From: Siphonodentalium dalli
Taxonomy: Eukaryota; Mollusca; Scaphopoda; Gadilida; Siphonodentaliidae
Assembly: GCA_032622095.1 (NCBI GenBank)
Contig: CP136067.1
Coordinates: 46,977,549-47,041,548, forward strand
Direction: 5' to 3'
DNA length: 64,000 nucleotides
The position numbers and the translations under genes are program-made. Below the pieces are notes generated by a model. That model was not told where the DNA came from, searched no databases, and saw only the letters and a program-made list of their open reading frames with translations. Below, piece by piece: positions 1-12,337 of this stretch; position 1 is the first letter of the stretch, and each line of letters opens with the position of its first letter.

Positions 1-1268
1 GTTGCACCAAAGTTGATACAAATATATTTATCACTGATTCTACCAAATTTATGCACGTTTTTCTCTAATGATATGAAGAATTAAATCACACTTGGGGTCG
101 TTTGGGTCATGGATCGTGAGGGGAGATTCACTAGCATTTATAAGATTGTTCAATTCGCCGATATCCAACAAAAGTTATATATAGTCATCTACCAGGCCAT
201 CTCCATGTCGTTCTAAGGAGTTTTTGGCATTCCAATTTCACAATCTCGACAAATGGTGACCGAATTAAGTCACTTGAACAATTATATCTTCTCAACTGAC
301 ATATTTATATGGGGATGGAAATCAGGGCATTCCTATAATGATCTAGCAACACAGATGCATAAAAGAAAGCATTACAAGTATATTTATATCAATCTATTTA
401 AGAGATACATATATTCATTCAAACTGAGGATCCTTGAATCGTCAGAGGATTGCATATTGTAATGGCTCATGTATATATTATAACACGATTTAGTCTGTCC
501 CATTCAATATAATTTCCACAAAAAAGTTACAATTGCCAAGAGGTATGGAAATGTAGAGCAGGCCTGTTCAAAAATAGTGGTCACAGTGTGCAGTCAAATA
601 TGGTTACTTCTGAAATCAAGACATGACTTTTCGGGATCCTCCAATATTGACATCTGACAAAGGTATATCTGCCAGATACAGAGGATTTCTTTCATTTTTT
701 AGAACAGACCCATCGTCTAACATAAACAACTCAAAATCTCACTGTGTCGGGCACACGTAGCTGCTATGCAAGCATAACATCAATTATTTTAAACTGAAAA
801 TGATTAGCCAGTATATAGCACCAGGACAGAGGAGCACATGGACATATCTTTCAAACATCTGTATCTTCATGAAGATATGATAAACTAGATTGATTGCTTG
901 ACTGATTGATACATCTCTATGTAAAACACAATTGTCTTTTTTTATTTTTTCGAACTAATGTGTTTATGATGTTCATGTTTTATGCTATAACGTCTGAAGT
1001 ATACGCAGTTGTAAATAAATAAATACTTCTTTATTCGGGTGGGACGGACTAAACGTGATAAACAAAATGATAATCGCTCCGACCTGACAAGGTGAGCCAC
1101 TACTTATAGTCCATGTGTAAGAATCATGTTTTGTGATGCCATTTGGATATACAATTTATGAGAATACGTGTACCACTTTGAGAGCAAGAGTATTCTCTAT
1201 TCCCACCAAATATCCACAGAGGGTTTCCACATCACTTTAACCTGGGCAACGCCGGGTAACCCTGCTAG
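1..1268 (+). mobile_element. Helitron-like element, 3' part
   Basis: The right end has the form of a Helitron 3' terminus: a short GC-rich hairpin (about 1243-1258, GGGC-AAC-GCCGGG type), a spacer of about ten bases, then CTAG at 1265-1268 followed by a host T. The same spacer style (TAACC-TGCTAG) closes the two Helitrons at 17490 and 18237 on the other strand. In duplication copy B the matching position (10188/10189) is a plain A/T junction, as expected for a Helitron target. No 5' TC end with the matching flank is visible, so the element probably starts before the window. No long reading frame is present, so it would be non-autonomous. The stretch holds no gene I can recognise. Confidence 0.5.
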
Positions 1269-1699
1269 TGATCAATATAATCAGATGAAATGTCGTCATA
1301 CAGACTGCATAAATATATCTCCAAAAATAAATTCACATGAGCATTAGAAACTGTTTCCACACAAGAGTTAGAAATATGCTCTTTAGAAACATGTCATGAA
1401 TATACTGTCAATGAACGCTCTTTATTGTTTAATGGTGTCCCTATATATATTTATAGAACTCAGTGACTTACGTAGGGCCTGTATACGTCATCAGTTGGCA
1501 TATGAAGTCCGCATTGTTGCATTTATCGACATACGTGTATATTGATCTTCCGAACATCACTGGAATGTTATGGAAGTGAGCATTACTAAGGATAATTTGG
1601 GGGCAAAACCTGAGTTGAAAAAAAAACGAAACGAATTCTTCTATCTTGTCATATTCGCAAAGCTCCCCTCGGAGTGATAAGCCCCTCATGGAGTGATAA

Positions 1700-2002
1700 T
1701 GTTAACGACGAAACATATAAGTTGGTTCCGGTGATTAATAAAGGGGTCAGACTTTCACACTATCAGGCGAGAAAACGCCGCCAGTCGCGCTTATGGGCTA
1801 GGGACATAGTACGAAGTGACTCTTTGTCGGTTGAAATTCAATCACTTGCACAATATGGTAAGCCAAGCTCAACTGAAGTCACGTGATATGTGCGCGTAGT
1901 TAATAAAATGGTGTCCCGTCTTAACTTGTCAGTTCATTTTGTTGCAGTAGAAAACGCATATTCATATATAAACACTCAATACTTTCAACTATCTACAATA
2001 TG
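1700..2002 (+). promoter_or_regulatory. Cdc25 copy A 5' region and possible leader exon
   Basis: A candidate leader exon ends in ATG with donor gtaagc at 1858. A 90-base intron follows, closed by a pyrimidine-rich acceptor (ag at 1946-1947). A 55-base exon 1948-2002 then ends exactly with ATG (2000-2002) before donor gtatgt. If spliced to the exon at 3422 this ATG is in phase 0 with the Cdc25 frame. An E-box CACGTG lies at 1880-1885, and a TATATAAA stretch at 1965-1972 could instead be a TATA box for a very short leader. Transcription data are needed to choose; the region is conserved in copy B. Confidence 0.35.
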
Positions 2003-3421
2003 GTATGTTTAAAATTATGTTTACATATACACAAAACCGGATCTCTTAATAATGTGTACCTATTTTTTTTTAAGTTACAACACCCGTTCCGCGCTGATAT
2101 GTGCTAACTGACTTTTACATTTGGATTTGTCTTTTACAATTGTTTTTTTGTTGTTTATATACACTCTCCACGAATTTGTGAATAGAAAAACATACAATTC
2201 AATAACCTCACTGCTCTTCATCGTGGAAGCCGGAATACGTGGAGGCCGGAATAAAGAGTATTATATTGAAGCTAGTAGGTCGCATAAAATTTTTGAATTC
2301 TCATCACATTGGTGGTAACATTGGTGCATGCATTGTCCGGACTAATTGTGCCCGATACAGATTTGTTCATTTCATAGAATTTAGAAAAGTTAGGTCCCGA
2401 TGTTATTCAGCAGATAACAAAAAAAAGCGCAGTGTCACTGTTAGTATATTTTGTGGGCCTTCGTGAGGTTCGTGATCCCCCATTGATCGTTATTCATCTT
2501 CAGCAAATCACCGACTGACTAAATTGCTAACATAGTTGATAAGTTGTAAACAATATAGTTGACAGTTCCTGGGCTGAATTTCACTCACAAACTGTTATCT
2601 CACTTCCAAACATGCGACTAAACACTTCTGAACAAGAAATCTAACACGTTGTCATGCGCATCGACGCTGCTCTTCCCACTATCTGTGTAATTTTAACGCC
2701 CCGAGTTGTGATAGGCAACCGTATTCGTGAGCAACATTCTGCCACGCGATCCCGATGTGTTACAATTTGTTATCATACAACATCGCGAATCGTTTCTCAC
2801 GTATTTTCAAAATAAACAACATTATGTCCCTTACTTTATAAGCAGTAAAGTTTGAACTTTTTATTCATTCGCTCTTCTCGCCTTGAATCCATTGTGAGTA
2901 TCGTCGTCATCGCGTGGTTATTAGTTTTACCGTGTACCTCAATCCATTTCAAATGTTTCAAAACTGGTACTTGTAGAGCCCTAATGCTAGTATTTAAAAT
3001 TTCGAACTGGAATACACCTCTATGTCGATACACATATTTTAAGTTATAATGTATTCCCTTATATTTATCATTCACATCGCCACCGCGTAAACTGGATCAA
3101 ATATATCTTATCAGTGGCATGTAGCATGTGCTCATTGTCTGACATTCTTTAGCGAGGTGGTGGAATTTAGCGGCAACAATTTATTGCCCAATATATTTTT
3201 AGTTGCCTGAATATTTCCGCGTGTTATTAAATATTTCAAATAAATGAACGTATCGGAGAATATTACCAGAATAGATCAAATTCTCACAGTATAAATTTAT
3301 TATATTATTAATATATGGCCTATATTTATCGAGAGTGTAGTTGATTGTAGGTTGATATCCGAGTTGACGTCAATACGTCCTCTTTTGCCATATTAATTAA
3401 TTGAAACCATTTTTCTTTCAG

Positions 3422-6400
3422 ATTCCTAACATCACTTTCGACATAGACGATACCATGGATATCAACCAGCTGTTGAGCCCTTGTGACTTCAAGCTTCACG
3501 TCGACGAGTCGTCCAGAGATAGCGGTATAGACGTAGAGGTAAGCAGGATTAGAGCAGGAGAAATTGCCAACTCGTACAAACGTGATTTATAAGGACCTAT
3601 TATCCGTAATTTAGAAAAACAATTTCAGTTTAAACATTGTGCTTATTTAAGAACAGTATTAAGTAATATATCACTAGTTAGTTCGTCAGTTCGTTTTATG
3701 CGAAGATTCGAACGCAACCACAGTAATGAACACGAACGTATGTATTATGACACCTACATGCTCACATTATGTTATGTATTTTATTCGCATATTTTCGATT
3801 ATTTTCTTTCAATAGTCTATGCTATAATGTATAATATAAGAGGCACAGAATGTTCCACACAGGAAATAGTAATTGAGTTCCTTGACATAAATTTTAATTG
3901 ATATGTCTAATTATATCCACATTAATGAATATAATTTGTTTTCCAGACACCAACTACTGCACACATCAGCGAACATGAGGGTAGCTTCAGTTCTTTTCTC
4001 CCATCAGAAACACCTACTAAGTCTGAGGTACGTTATATTATTATTTCTAAAATTAAGAAAACAATGAACGCCACATTAATAGGTTAATAAGATTTGACAA
4101 AAACCATATAGGACCGGCTAAAATTATGGCGGACAATTAACACCAAGAAACCTATACACGAATACAGTTTATCCAGAAATTTAGGAAAGCATTTCAGCAG
4201 CCTAAGGGTGGATACACACAGTATGCATGTAATTTCTGTGTGTAAAATATGTATTTTACATGGCCACACCAATAATTGACAACATTAAATATCTGCGAGC
4301 GTTCATTGTTAACATGCCAGACAAGTGAGTAGTGATAAGCGAAGTCAAACTGTCTGCTATCAGGGCATTTAAGGCCAGTCCAAAACACGTCTTCTCTTAC
4401 GGATGCGGAAATTAGTCAACTCTGTGTGACATTTTATTAATGCACGAACACCAGAAGCGACACGTCTGGCATATACAGGCTTCATATAGAACATGTTCGA
4501 CCATGATGCTTGTTTGGCATGGGGTCCTGAAAGCTTCAAATCGCTAAGGGACTTAGTTGTATATCGGTCGGAGTAATCTGCGCAAGAAGGTACAATATAA
4601 TGTTTTACTTAAATAGCTCAGAGTTGGCCACCCCCGCCTGGTAGCTTTCGGGATCATATATATATAGCCCCTGCGTCGGGGAAATCCGGATCCACCACTG
4701 CTATAAATATCAAGAGAGGACTAATAATTATTTAAATAGAACGTCCACCATCTGGGTTATCCCACGAACAAGTATTTTAAGTGGCCTGGCGACTCGGTCC
4801 AAGATAGCGGCTTCTCTACATTCCTTAATTGGAACTAGAACTCAGTGCGGTCAACACGTCCACAATGATTGGGTTGTCAGTGGACACATGTTACATTGTC
4901 TGTATTATCCGTGTAAAACGCCAAATACACGATAATTACAGAGGTTACATGCATGTGTGTATCCACCCTAAGACAAGAAGCCATATTTCTATAGTGTATG
5001 TGTGGCATCTAAGTTTACGCTTATAATTTAAGTATTTAAATACAAACAGCTAAGCAAATAATTATATGATATTTTGATACATGTATCACTGTTCTAAATA
5101 TTTCGCTTCCAGTTGTCCATCCGTCGTAGACCAGTTCGATGTCTTTTCGGACGTTCAAAATCCTCCGACAACTGTCTGAAACGCCAGATCACCGAGAAAT
5201 GTGATGTCATCGAACCACCAGCCAAACGCCAACTGTTAGAGAAATCAGACAAAGACGACATGAGAATTAAAGAAGCTCTCAACTCCATGACCTCCAACGT
5301 TGATCTGATCGGTGACGGGACCTCGAGCTACACTCTCCATGTCATCTCAGGTCGACACAAGGACCTCAAGTACATCTCCCCACAAACAGTGTGTGATTTC
5401 AACGTATTAATGTATCTATTCGATAATCGAGACATGCATGTATTTGATTGAGACATACGTGTAATATGAATGTTTCCATGTTGCTTTTGTGCCCAACTAT
5501 CTGGACTTCCTTCTATATCTGAAATTCAAACTGATAGAAAAGTAAACTGTTCACATTATGACGGGATAACAAGCCTATGGCTTTTATAAAAAAAAAATGC
5601 TATGTAAATGTTACCTCAAGTTTCAATACAGGCAGCTACAATGTAAAGGCGGAAATTCAAATATAGTTCTCTGTTCTCTCATAAATGTTGGAATAGTTAA
5701 GCGAGTGCAGGGATGAGTAAGAGTGAGGTGTGATAGAAGGGATAAGATAATAAAGTAGTTAGGAAAGATGTGTGATAAATGGTGTATACAGTCATGTCTC
5801 GAAATTCTTCACTAGACGTCCAGTGTTCTTATAGGATGAGTAAAACAAATATGCTAAAATATCCAAGTGCCGTAGTTTCATCGTAGACTTGTTCCAGTTT
5901 TAAAATATAGATAGTGAAATTGATAATTTTTGTTTACAGTTGGAAGATTTGATGTCAGGCCGATTCAGCAACAGCATCGACGAGTTTGTGGTCGTAGACT
6001 GTCGATACCCATATGAGTACGAAGGTGGACATATCCAGGTACGTGTGCGTCACCGACATGACCTCTGCTCTAATATTTGCCAATATAACACAGCAATCGA
6101 TTTATTTCTTTTGTAAAATAATGAGGATCATGTCAAGTTAAATTATCTTATTGGCATTATTTTGATTGACAACATTATTTTATTACGTAACAAATATCAA
6201 TATATATGTTGAAATTACATATACATGTATTACAAATTTTTACATGTATATCCGTATAGTTTTATTTCTGTTGTTTTTTTGTTGATAATGATTAAATTGG
6301 TAACACGCTCAGAATATCAATTCAGATTTATTGTATCACTCTTAATGGTGGTGGGTGTCAAGAATCTAAATGCAGCCACCCATTGTTAACAATCGTCAAT

Positions 6401-7538
6401 ACCCGAACAAAATTATATTTTTGTTATAATAATGATCAGTTTTCCTGTCGGGCGATTTTGCGGTTTAATTGTGTAGTGTTTGTATTGTCTAGGGATCTGT
6501 ATCTAAGTCACCTCTTATTTGCAGGATGCTGAGAATCTCCACACGCAGGCGATGATCGAGAAGAGGTTTTTGGGCGACGCTCCCCTCAAACACAGGACCA
6601 TCGTCATCTTTCACTGCGAGTTCTCATCTGAACGCGGTCCAAAAATGTAAGTATCAATTCTATGTCAACCATAGTTTATTAATGTATTAACATATGAATG
6701 GAATATGCTAATTGACAAACCTTAAAACACTAAATTCATTTTCATTATAATTACCATGTTGTTTGCATCGTGCATAGAGTACACGTGTATTTTACACTAA
6801 TCCATGTCTCTAATTCTTTAATGTTATGCTGATATTCGATATAAACGCAGATGGTCCCACATATGGCCGGATTTAGTATACAGTACCCCTTTAAGTTTAA
6901 CATGAAAATGAAAAGGATAAATTGTAGCATTATTTAATTATTTAATTAAGTTCTTTGTAATCGGATGTAAGCATACACGTAGCAATACAGTTAACTACAT
7001 GTATATGTGATTGCTATGATTATGTCGTGAGCGAAGGTTTATATCTGAATGTATTCATTTCTAGGCTCAGGCACCTGCGACAGAAGGACAGAGAGATGAA
7101 CGCAGAAAATTACCCGAACCTGTTTTACCCTGAAATCTATATACTTCATGGCGGATATAAGGAATTCTTCGAATCCAAACAGGTGCGTTTTGTTTCACTA
7201 CATTTTCGAAATTCGTTTCAAAATATGGTGACAAGACATTGTGCCAATAAGCTCACGTTTGATACACACATGTGTAGAGTAATTGCAACAAATGTAGTTC
7301 ACTGTCGATGCAACGGTGTTTCAGCACCTCAACAAGTACGTTTTCTACATATAATTCGTGAAACTGTGAAAGTATTATTTTGTACTTATTTGCTATATAT
7401 TACTCTTTCCAGGCGCTCTGCACCCCGCAGTCATATCGACCTATGCTGCACCAGGATTACTCATCTCAGCTACGTCACTTCCGAGCCAAGTCCAAGTCCT
7501 GGTCCAACGGTCAGAGAAAGAGATCGCTGAGATTCTAG
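3422..7538 (+). CDS. cdc25: Cdc25-type dual-specificity phosphatase, copy A (7 coding exons)
   Basis: Cdc25 phosphatases remove inhibitory phosphates from the Thr-Tyr pair of cyclin-dependent kinases and trigger cell-cycle transitions. Coding exons: 3422-3538, 3947-4027, 5113-5388, 5940-6038, 6525-6646, 7065-7182 and 7413-7538 (stop TAG 7536-7538); all junctions keep frame and have GT/AG ends. The conserved block begins with DLIGD and [13 protein letters not shown], continues with the rhodanese-type [14 protein letters not shown], the active-site loop [10 protein letters not shown] (Cys and Arg of CX5R present), then [15 protein letters not shown] and SYRP. The N-terminal part holds DSGID, ETPTK, a possible cyclin-docking RCLF, and a basic KRQ patch. 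The start is either ATG 3455 (ACCATGG context, ~301 aa) or ATG 2000 spliced in phase 0 (~313 aa). Both are shorter than human or fly Cdc25 (roughly 420-580 aa), the difference being in the regulatory N-terminus. The donor after exon 3 is gtgtgt rather than gtgagt as in copy B. Confidence 0.93.
4202..4972. mobile_element. MITE in Cdc25 intron 2, copy A
   Basis: The ends form an inverted repeat of about 28 bases: CTAAGGGTGGATACACAC on the left and GTGTGTATCCACCCTTAG-like sequence on the right, each continuing into GCATGTAA/TTACATGC. The interior of ~770 bp has no usable reading frame. The same element sits at the same intron position in copy B, so it was there before the tandem duplication. No clear target-site duplication was found. 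Confidence 0.5.
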
Positions 7539-7939
7539 CTGTTCGTCGTCATCAAGTTGTTGTTACTCTGTTGTTTGTTGTTATTTGTTATTTGTTGTTA
7601 TGTTATTTCTCAGACACCAGTGCACCAAGTGATTAAAACTTGATCAGCGCACATTTTCGATGTTCAAATGGGGTTCAACCATGTTTAACGGCGTTGTGGC
7701 GTAGTTCAGCCGCACTTGACGGTAGTCACACGTCTTTCTTGACTAAATATTTATTAATACATCCCCCCCCCAGTAATTTGGGTATAGCAATATATGAACT
7801 GCTTGGTGTCTGAGATTTTTGTTTTGATTTCAAGCTTAGCTGTGATAATGTTTTTGTTATTTATAAAAATGTATATGATATAAAGAGCTGGTTAAATTAT
7901 TGTTAATACATATTGTTTCACATAACGTGCTACATTGTG

Positions 7940-7945
7940 AATAAA
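7940..7945 (+). terminator. Polyadenylation signal of Cdc25 copy A
   Basis: AATAAA lies about 400 bases after the Cdc25 stop codon and is conserved at the same position in copy B. A G/C-poor 3' UTR with a poly-C run near 7765 lies between stop and signal. Confidence 0.55.
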
Positions 7946-8809
7946 TATTGTTCTCAAACTTATGTTACTACTCAATCGAAGACAATGGCACATTGTGATT
8001 TCCCTCATCCCAGGGCCCAATACTATAAAATTACAAACATGGTGATTTGAACCGCGAAGAAGATGGCGAGTACTATGAACTCCGAAATTTTAATAGCGTA
8101 GGCAACAACTTGTAAATAAAATAGACTAGGCAAATCGAGTGTGTATAAATATACCATCGACCTCAAAAGATGGAACATTCACGCTCCCATTCTTCACAAT
8201 AAGCAAAGAGTTTTCCAGAAGATCTCTTGAATATCATTTCTCGTGAATGCATGTTGTTAATGAAGTTATCGTCATACATGTATGTTGAATAAATATCAAC
8301 AATGAGAGACAAACACTGGTAGAAATCCAGTTGAATACTATAAAAACAAAGTGATTGAAGTTATTGTATCGTGCGTGTTATAATGCTATAATTTTGTAAT
8401 AAAATGTGTAATTCCAAAGTAACAACCACATTACAATAATTTTAGTTTAATAGTATATGTTCGAAGTTCGAACCCATGACCTCGTCTAGCCCAGAGTGAT
8501 TTTCTCCACGACCGGAAGTCCTGTTGCCACTTGCATCTAATAACATAATATGTACTTGTTCGGTCCGTTTTCAGTACAAGCTCCAGACTATGTCTCGTGT
8601 TGAATTTTCATTAAGAGTGAGCAATACTTATTAATTTTTTTTTGTCAAAGTGGGATGCTTGTGGTATCTGTTGACGAAGGACCCGACGATTTAAATTCCC
8701 ATAAGAGGATTATTAAAGATCCAGAAATAGGAAACCTTGTTATTGCCGAAACAACATTATCTCATTAAGCGGCTTCATTTTGGGAAATCCTTATGAGGAA
8801 TCGAAACCC

Positions 8810-8896
8810 TATATATACAGCAAAACGAAAGCTAATACGAGTGGTACTCGGTAGCCTAGAGTTCTATATTCCCGGTTCATACACAGGCGCACAAGG
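8810..8896 (+). promoter_or_regulatory. Possible TATA promoter with first exon and splice donor
   Basis: TATATATA at 8810-8817 is followed by an interferon-response-like AAAACGAAAG string (8822-8831). About 60 bases downstream there is a strong donor, ACAAG|gtaagt (donor at 8896). This spacing would suit a short non-coding first exon. Downstream lies Cdc25 copy B, so it could be an upstream promoter of that copy. No transcript evidence is available; it may equally belong to a repeat. Confidence 0.3.
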
Positions 8897-9544
8897 TAAG
8901 TTACGATTACTCATTCTCATGTTCTTATGTGGCCTTCACGTCAACTATATGGCATAATTCAACCAGATCCATTAAATTGATGCATGTATGGTTTCCTCGC
9001 TTCGTGGTCAGGATCGAGATAATCGTTTTAGACACTCTACTTGATTGTTTTTATAGTAAAACTCCAAGAAATATGCAATCAGAACAGTCAATATAGTAAG
9101 TACTATTGGATATCAAATCGTGTATTTATATATGCTCATAAAACGGGGGTTTGTCCATAGTTTGAATTATAACGGATGCATATTAAATTGTAAACTGTCA
9201 CTGTTCATTTTGGGTTGCCACTTAAATCACCGTGGAATTGTTCTCGCTTTTCCGCACACCCCTGTCCAGTTCCGAAAATAAAAAAGTCGACAAAGAGCTG
9301 TATTGCTTGCCAGTTTATTGATGATACGGCAAAAAAATAAAGAGCGTTTGCTTCACTTATGTGTAACTTACCTATATATAAATCTAATATATAGGTACTT
9401 TTTGTGTAAAAACTAAATTCCTAGTGCTTCGTCCCTTTCCAACACGCGCCACATAAATATAAGACCAATTGCGAAGTTTTCCAGCTCTTAGAACATACCC
9501 TTAGTCAGCTGTATGTAACACTATAAAGAGCGTTCAGTTATGTA

Positions 9545-10490
9545 TGTTCCCGATGTGGTAAAAATATAGAGCGTTTGCCTCACTGCTGTGCGGAGGGTTG
9601 AACTCAGGTAAACATTGAACCTAAAACGCTCTTTATATTGTTACGCCTATACATAGTTACGCAATGTGGTAGTATATATATATGGACCATATAATCAGAT
9701 GAAATGTCGTCATACAGACTGTGTACATGTATCTCCAAAAACAAATTCACATGAGCATTAGAAACTGTTTCCACACAAGAGTTAGAAATATGCTCTTTAG
9801 AAACATGTCATGAATATACTGTCAATGAACGCTCTTTATTGTTTCATGGTGCCTCTATATATATTTATAGAACTCCTTGGCATAAGGCCTACGTCGTCCG
9901 GATTGTTGTATTTATCGACCTACGTGTATATTGATCTTCCGAACATCACTGGAATGTTATATATTATATATGTATGATCAATATAATCAGATGAAATCTC
10001 GTCATACAGACTGCATAAATATATCTCCAAAAATAAATTCACAAGAGTTATGTTCCCGGTGTGGTGAAAATATAGCGCGTTTGCCTCACTGCTGTGCGGA
10101 GGGTTGAACTCAGTTAAACATTGAACCTAAAACGCTCTTTATATGGTTACGCCTATACATAGTTACGCAATGTGGTAGTATATATGTATGATCAATATAA
10201 TCAGATGAAATGTCGTCATACAGACTGCATAAATATATCTCCAAAAATAAATTCACATGAGCATTAGAAACTGTTTCCACACAAGAGTTAGAAATATGCT
10301 CTTTAGAAACATGTCATGAATATACTGTCAATGAACGCTCTTTATTGTTTAATGGTGTCCCTATATATATTTATAGAACTCAGTGACTTACGTAGGGCCT
10401 GTATACGTCATCCGTTGGCATATGAAGTCCACATTGTTGCATTTATCGACATACGTGTATATTGATCTTCCGAACATCACTGGAATGTTA
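9545..10490. repeat. Local ~506-bp tandem duplication between the Cdc25 copies
   Basis: The block 9545-9681 recurs at 10051-10187, and 9687-9960 recurs at 10193-10490 (the latter also at 1271-1570 in copy A). A partial third copy of the ATCAATATAATCAGATGAAA start lies near 9975. Each unit is framed by opposed AGAGCGTTT and AAACGCTCT tags. No coding potential is seen. Confidence 0.7.
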
Positions 10491-10599
10491 TGGAAGTGAG
10501 CATTACTAAGGATAATTTGGGGGCAATACCTGAGTTGAAAAAAAAACGAATTCTTCTATCTTGTCATATTCGCAAAGCTCCCCTCGGAGTGATAAGCTC

Positions 10600-10917
10600 C
10601 TCATGGAGTGATAATGTTAACGACGAAACATATAAGTTGGTTCCGGTGATTAATAAAGGGGTCAGACTTTCACACTATCAGGCGAGAAAACGCCGCCAGT
10701 CGCGCTTATGGGCTAGGGACATAGTACGAAGTGACTCTTTGTCGGTTGAAATTCAATCACTTGCACAATATGGTAAGCCAAGCTCAACTGAAGTCACGTG
10801 ATATGTGCGCGTAGTTAATAAAATGGTGTCCCGTCTTAACTTGTCAGTTCATTTTGTTGCAGTAGAAAACGCATATTCATATATAAACACTCAATACTTT
10901 CAACTATCTACAATATG
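10600..10917 (+). promoter_or_regulatory. Cdc25 copy B 5' region and possible leader exon
   Basis: It has the same layout as copy A: donor at 10773, acceptor at 10861-10862, a 55-base exon 10863-10917 ending in ATG (10915-10917) before gtatgt, and the E-box CACGTG at 10795-10800. A 103-codon frame from 10490 crosses this region, but copy A breaks it with a 5-base indel, so I do not treat it as coding. Confidence 0.35.
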
Positions 10918-12337
10918 GTATGTTTAAAATTATGTTTACATATACACAAAAACGGATCTCTTAATAATGTGTACCTATTTTGTTTTAAGTTACAACACCC
11001 GTTCCGCGCTGATATGTGCTAACTGACTTTTACATTTGGATTTGTCTTTTACAATTGTTTTTTTGTTGTTTATATACACTCTCCACGAATTTGTGAATAG
11101 AAAAACATACAATTCAATAACCTCACTGCTCTTCATCGTGGAAGCCGGAATACGTGGAGGCCGGAATAAAGAGTATTATATTGAAGCTAGTAGGTCGCAT
11201 AAAATTGTTGAATTCTCATCACATTGGTGGTAACATTGGTGCATGCATTGTCCAGACTAATTGTGCCCGATACAGATTTGTTCATTTCATAGAATTTAGA
11301 AAAGTTAGGTCCCGATGTTATTCAGCAGATAACAAAAAAAAGCGCAGTGTCACTGTTAGTATATTTTGTGGGCCTTCGTGAGGTTCGTGATCCCCCATTG
11401 ATCGTTATTCATCTTCAGCAAATCACCGACTGACTAAATTGCTAACATAGTTGATAAGTTGTAAACAATATAGTTGACAGTTCCTGGGCTGAATTTCACT
11501 CACAAACTGTTATCTCACTTCCAAACATGCTACTAAACACTTCTGAACAAGAAATCTAACACGTTGTCATGCGCATCGACACTGCTCTTCCCACTATCTG
11601 TGTAATTTTAACGCCCCGAGTTGTGATAGGCAACCGTATTCGTGAGCAACATTCTGCCACGCGATCCCGATGTGTTACAATTTGTTATCATACAACATCG
11701 CGAATCGTTTCTCACGTATTTTCAAAATAAACAACATTATGTCCCTTACTTTATAAGCAGTAAAGTTTGAACTTTTTATTCATTCGCTCTTCTCGCCTTG
11801 AATCCATTGTGAGTATCGTCGTCATCGCGTGGTTATTAGTTTTACCGTGTACCTCAATCCATTTCAAATGTTTCAAAACTGGTACTTGTAGAGCCCTAAT
11901 GCTATTATTTAAAATTTCGAACTGAAATACACCTCTATGTCGATACACATATTTTAAGTTATAATGTATTCCCTTATATTTATCATTCACATCGCCACCG
12001 CGTAAACTGGATCAAATATATCTTATCAGTGGCATGTAGCATGTGCCTCATTGTCTGACATTCTTTAGCGAGGTGGTGGAATTTAGCGGCAACAATTTAT
12101 TGCCCAATATATTTTTAGTTGCCTGAATATTTCCGCGTGTTATTAAATATTTCAAATAAATGAACGTATCGGAGAATATTACCAGAATAGATCAAATTCC
12201 CACAGTATAAATTTATTATATTATTAATATATGGCCTATATTTATCGAGAGTGTAGTTGATTGTAGGTTGATATCCGAGTTGACCTCAATACGTCCTCTT
12301 TTGCCATATTAATTAATTGAAACCATTTTTCTTTCAG

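Larger units (their letters stand above)
1269..8600. repeat. Tandem segmental duplication, copy A
   Basis: This ~7.3-kb unit carries a complete Cdc25 gene with its introns, upstream region and 3' flank. It repeats nearly base for base at 10189-19400, with an offset of 8916-8920 and only scattered substitutions and small indels. The left boundary coincides with the Helitron 3' end at 1268. The right boundary fades near 8600; homology to copy B resumes at 19272 after the Helitron insertion in that copy. The very high similarity in introns as well as exons points to a recent duplication or ongoing gene conversion. Confidence 0.9.

Noticed and set aside
5113-5451. 112-codon frame with a tail beyond ISPQT (and twin at 14032-14388)
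   Set aside because: The tail after 5388 is intron; the conserved protein continues in the exon at 5940.
7027-7530. 167-codon open frame over the last Cdc25 exons (and its twin at 15954-16457)
   Set aside because: It is exon 6 read through into intron and then the last exon in the wrong frame; splice sites and the Cdc25 frame explain the sequence better.
9300-10190. CRISPR-like repetition of the AGAGCGTTT blocks
   Set aside because: Repeats are inverted and direct fragments of larger eukaryotic repeats with irregular spacing; the window is animal DNA.
10490-10801. 103-codon frame upstream of Cdc25 copy B
   Set aside because: Copy A breaks the frame with a 5-base indel, and it does not splice in phase to the Cdc25 exon.
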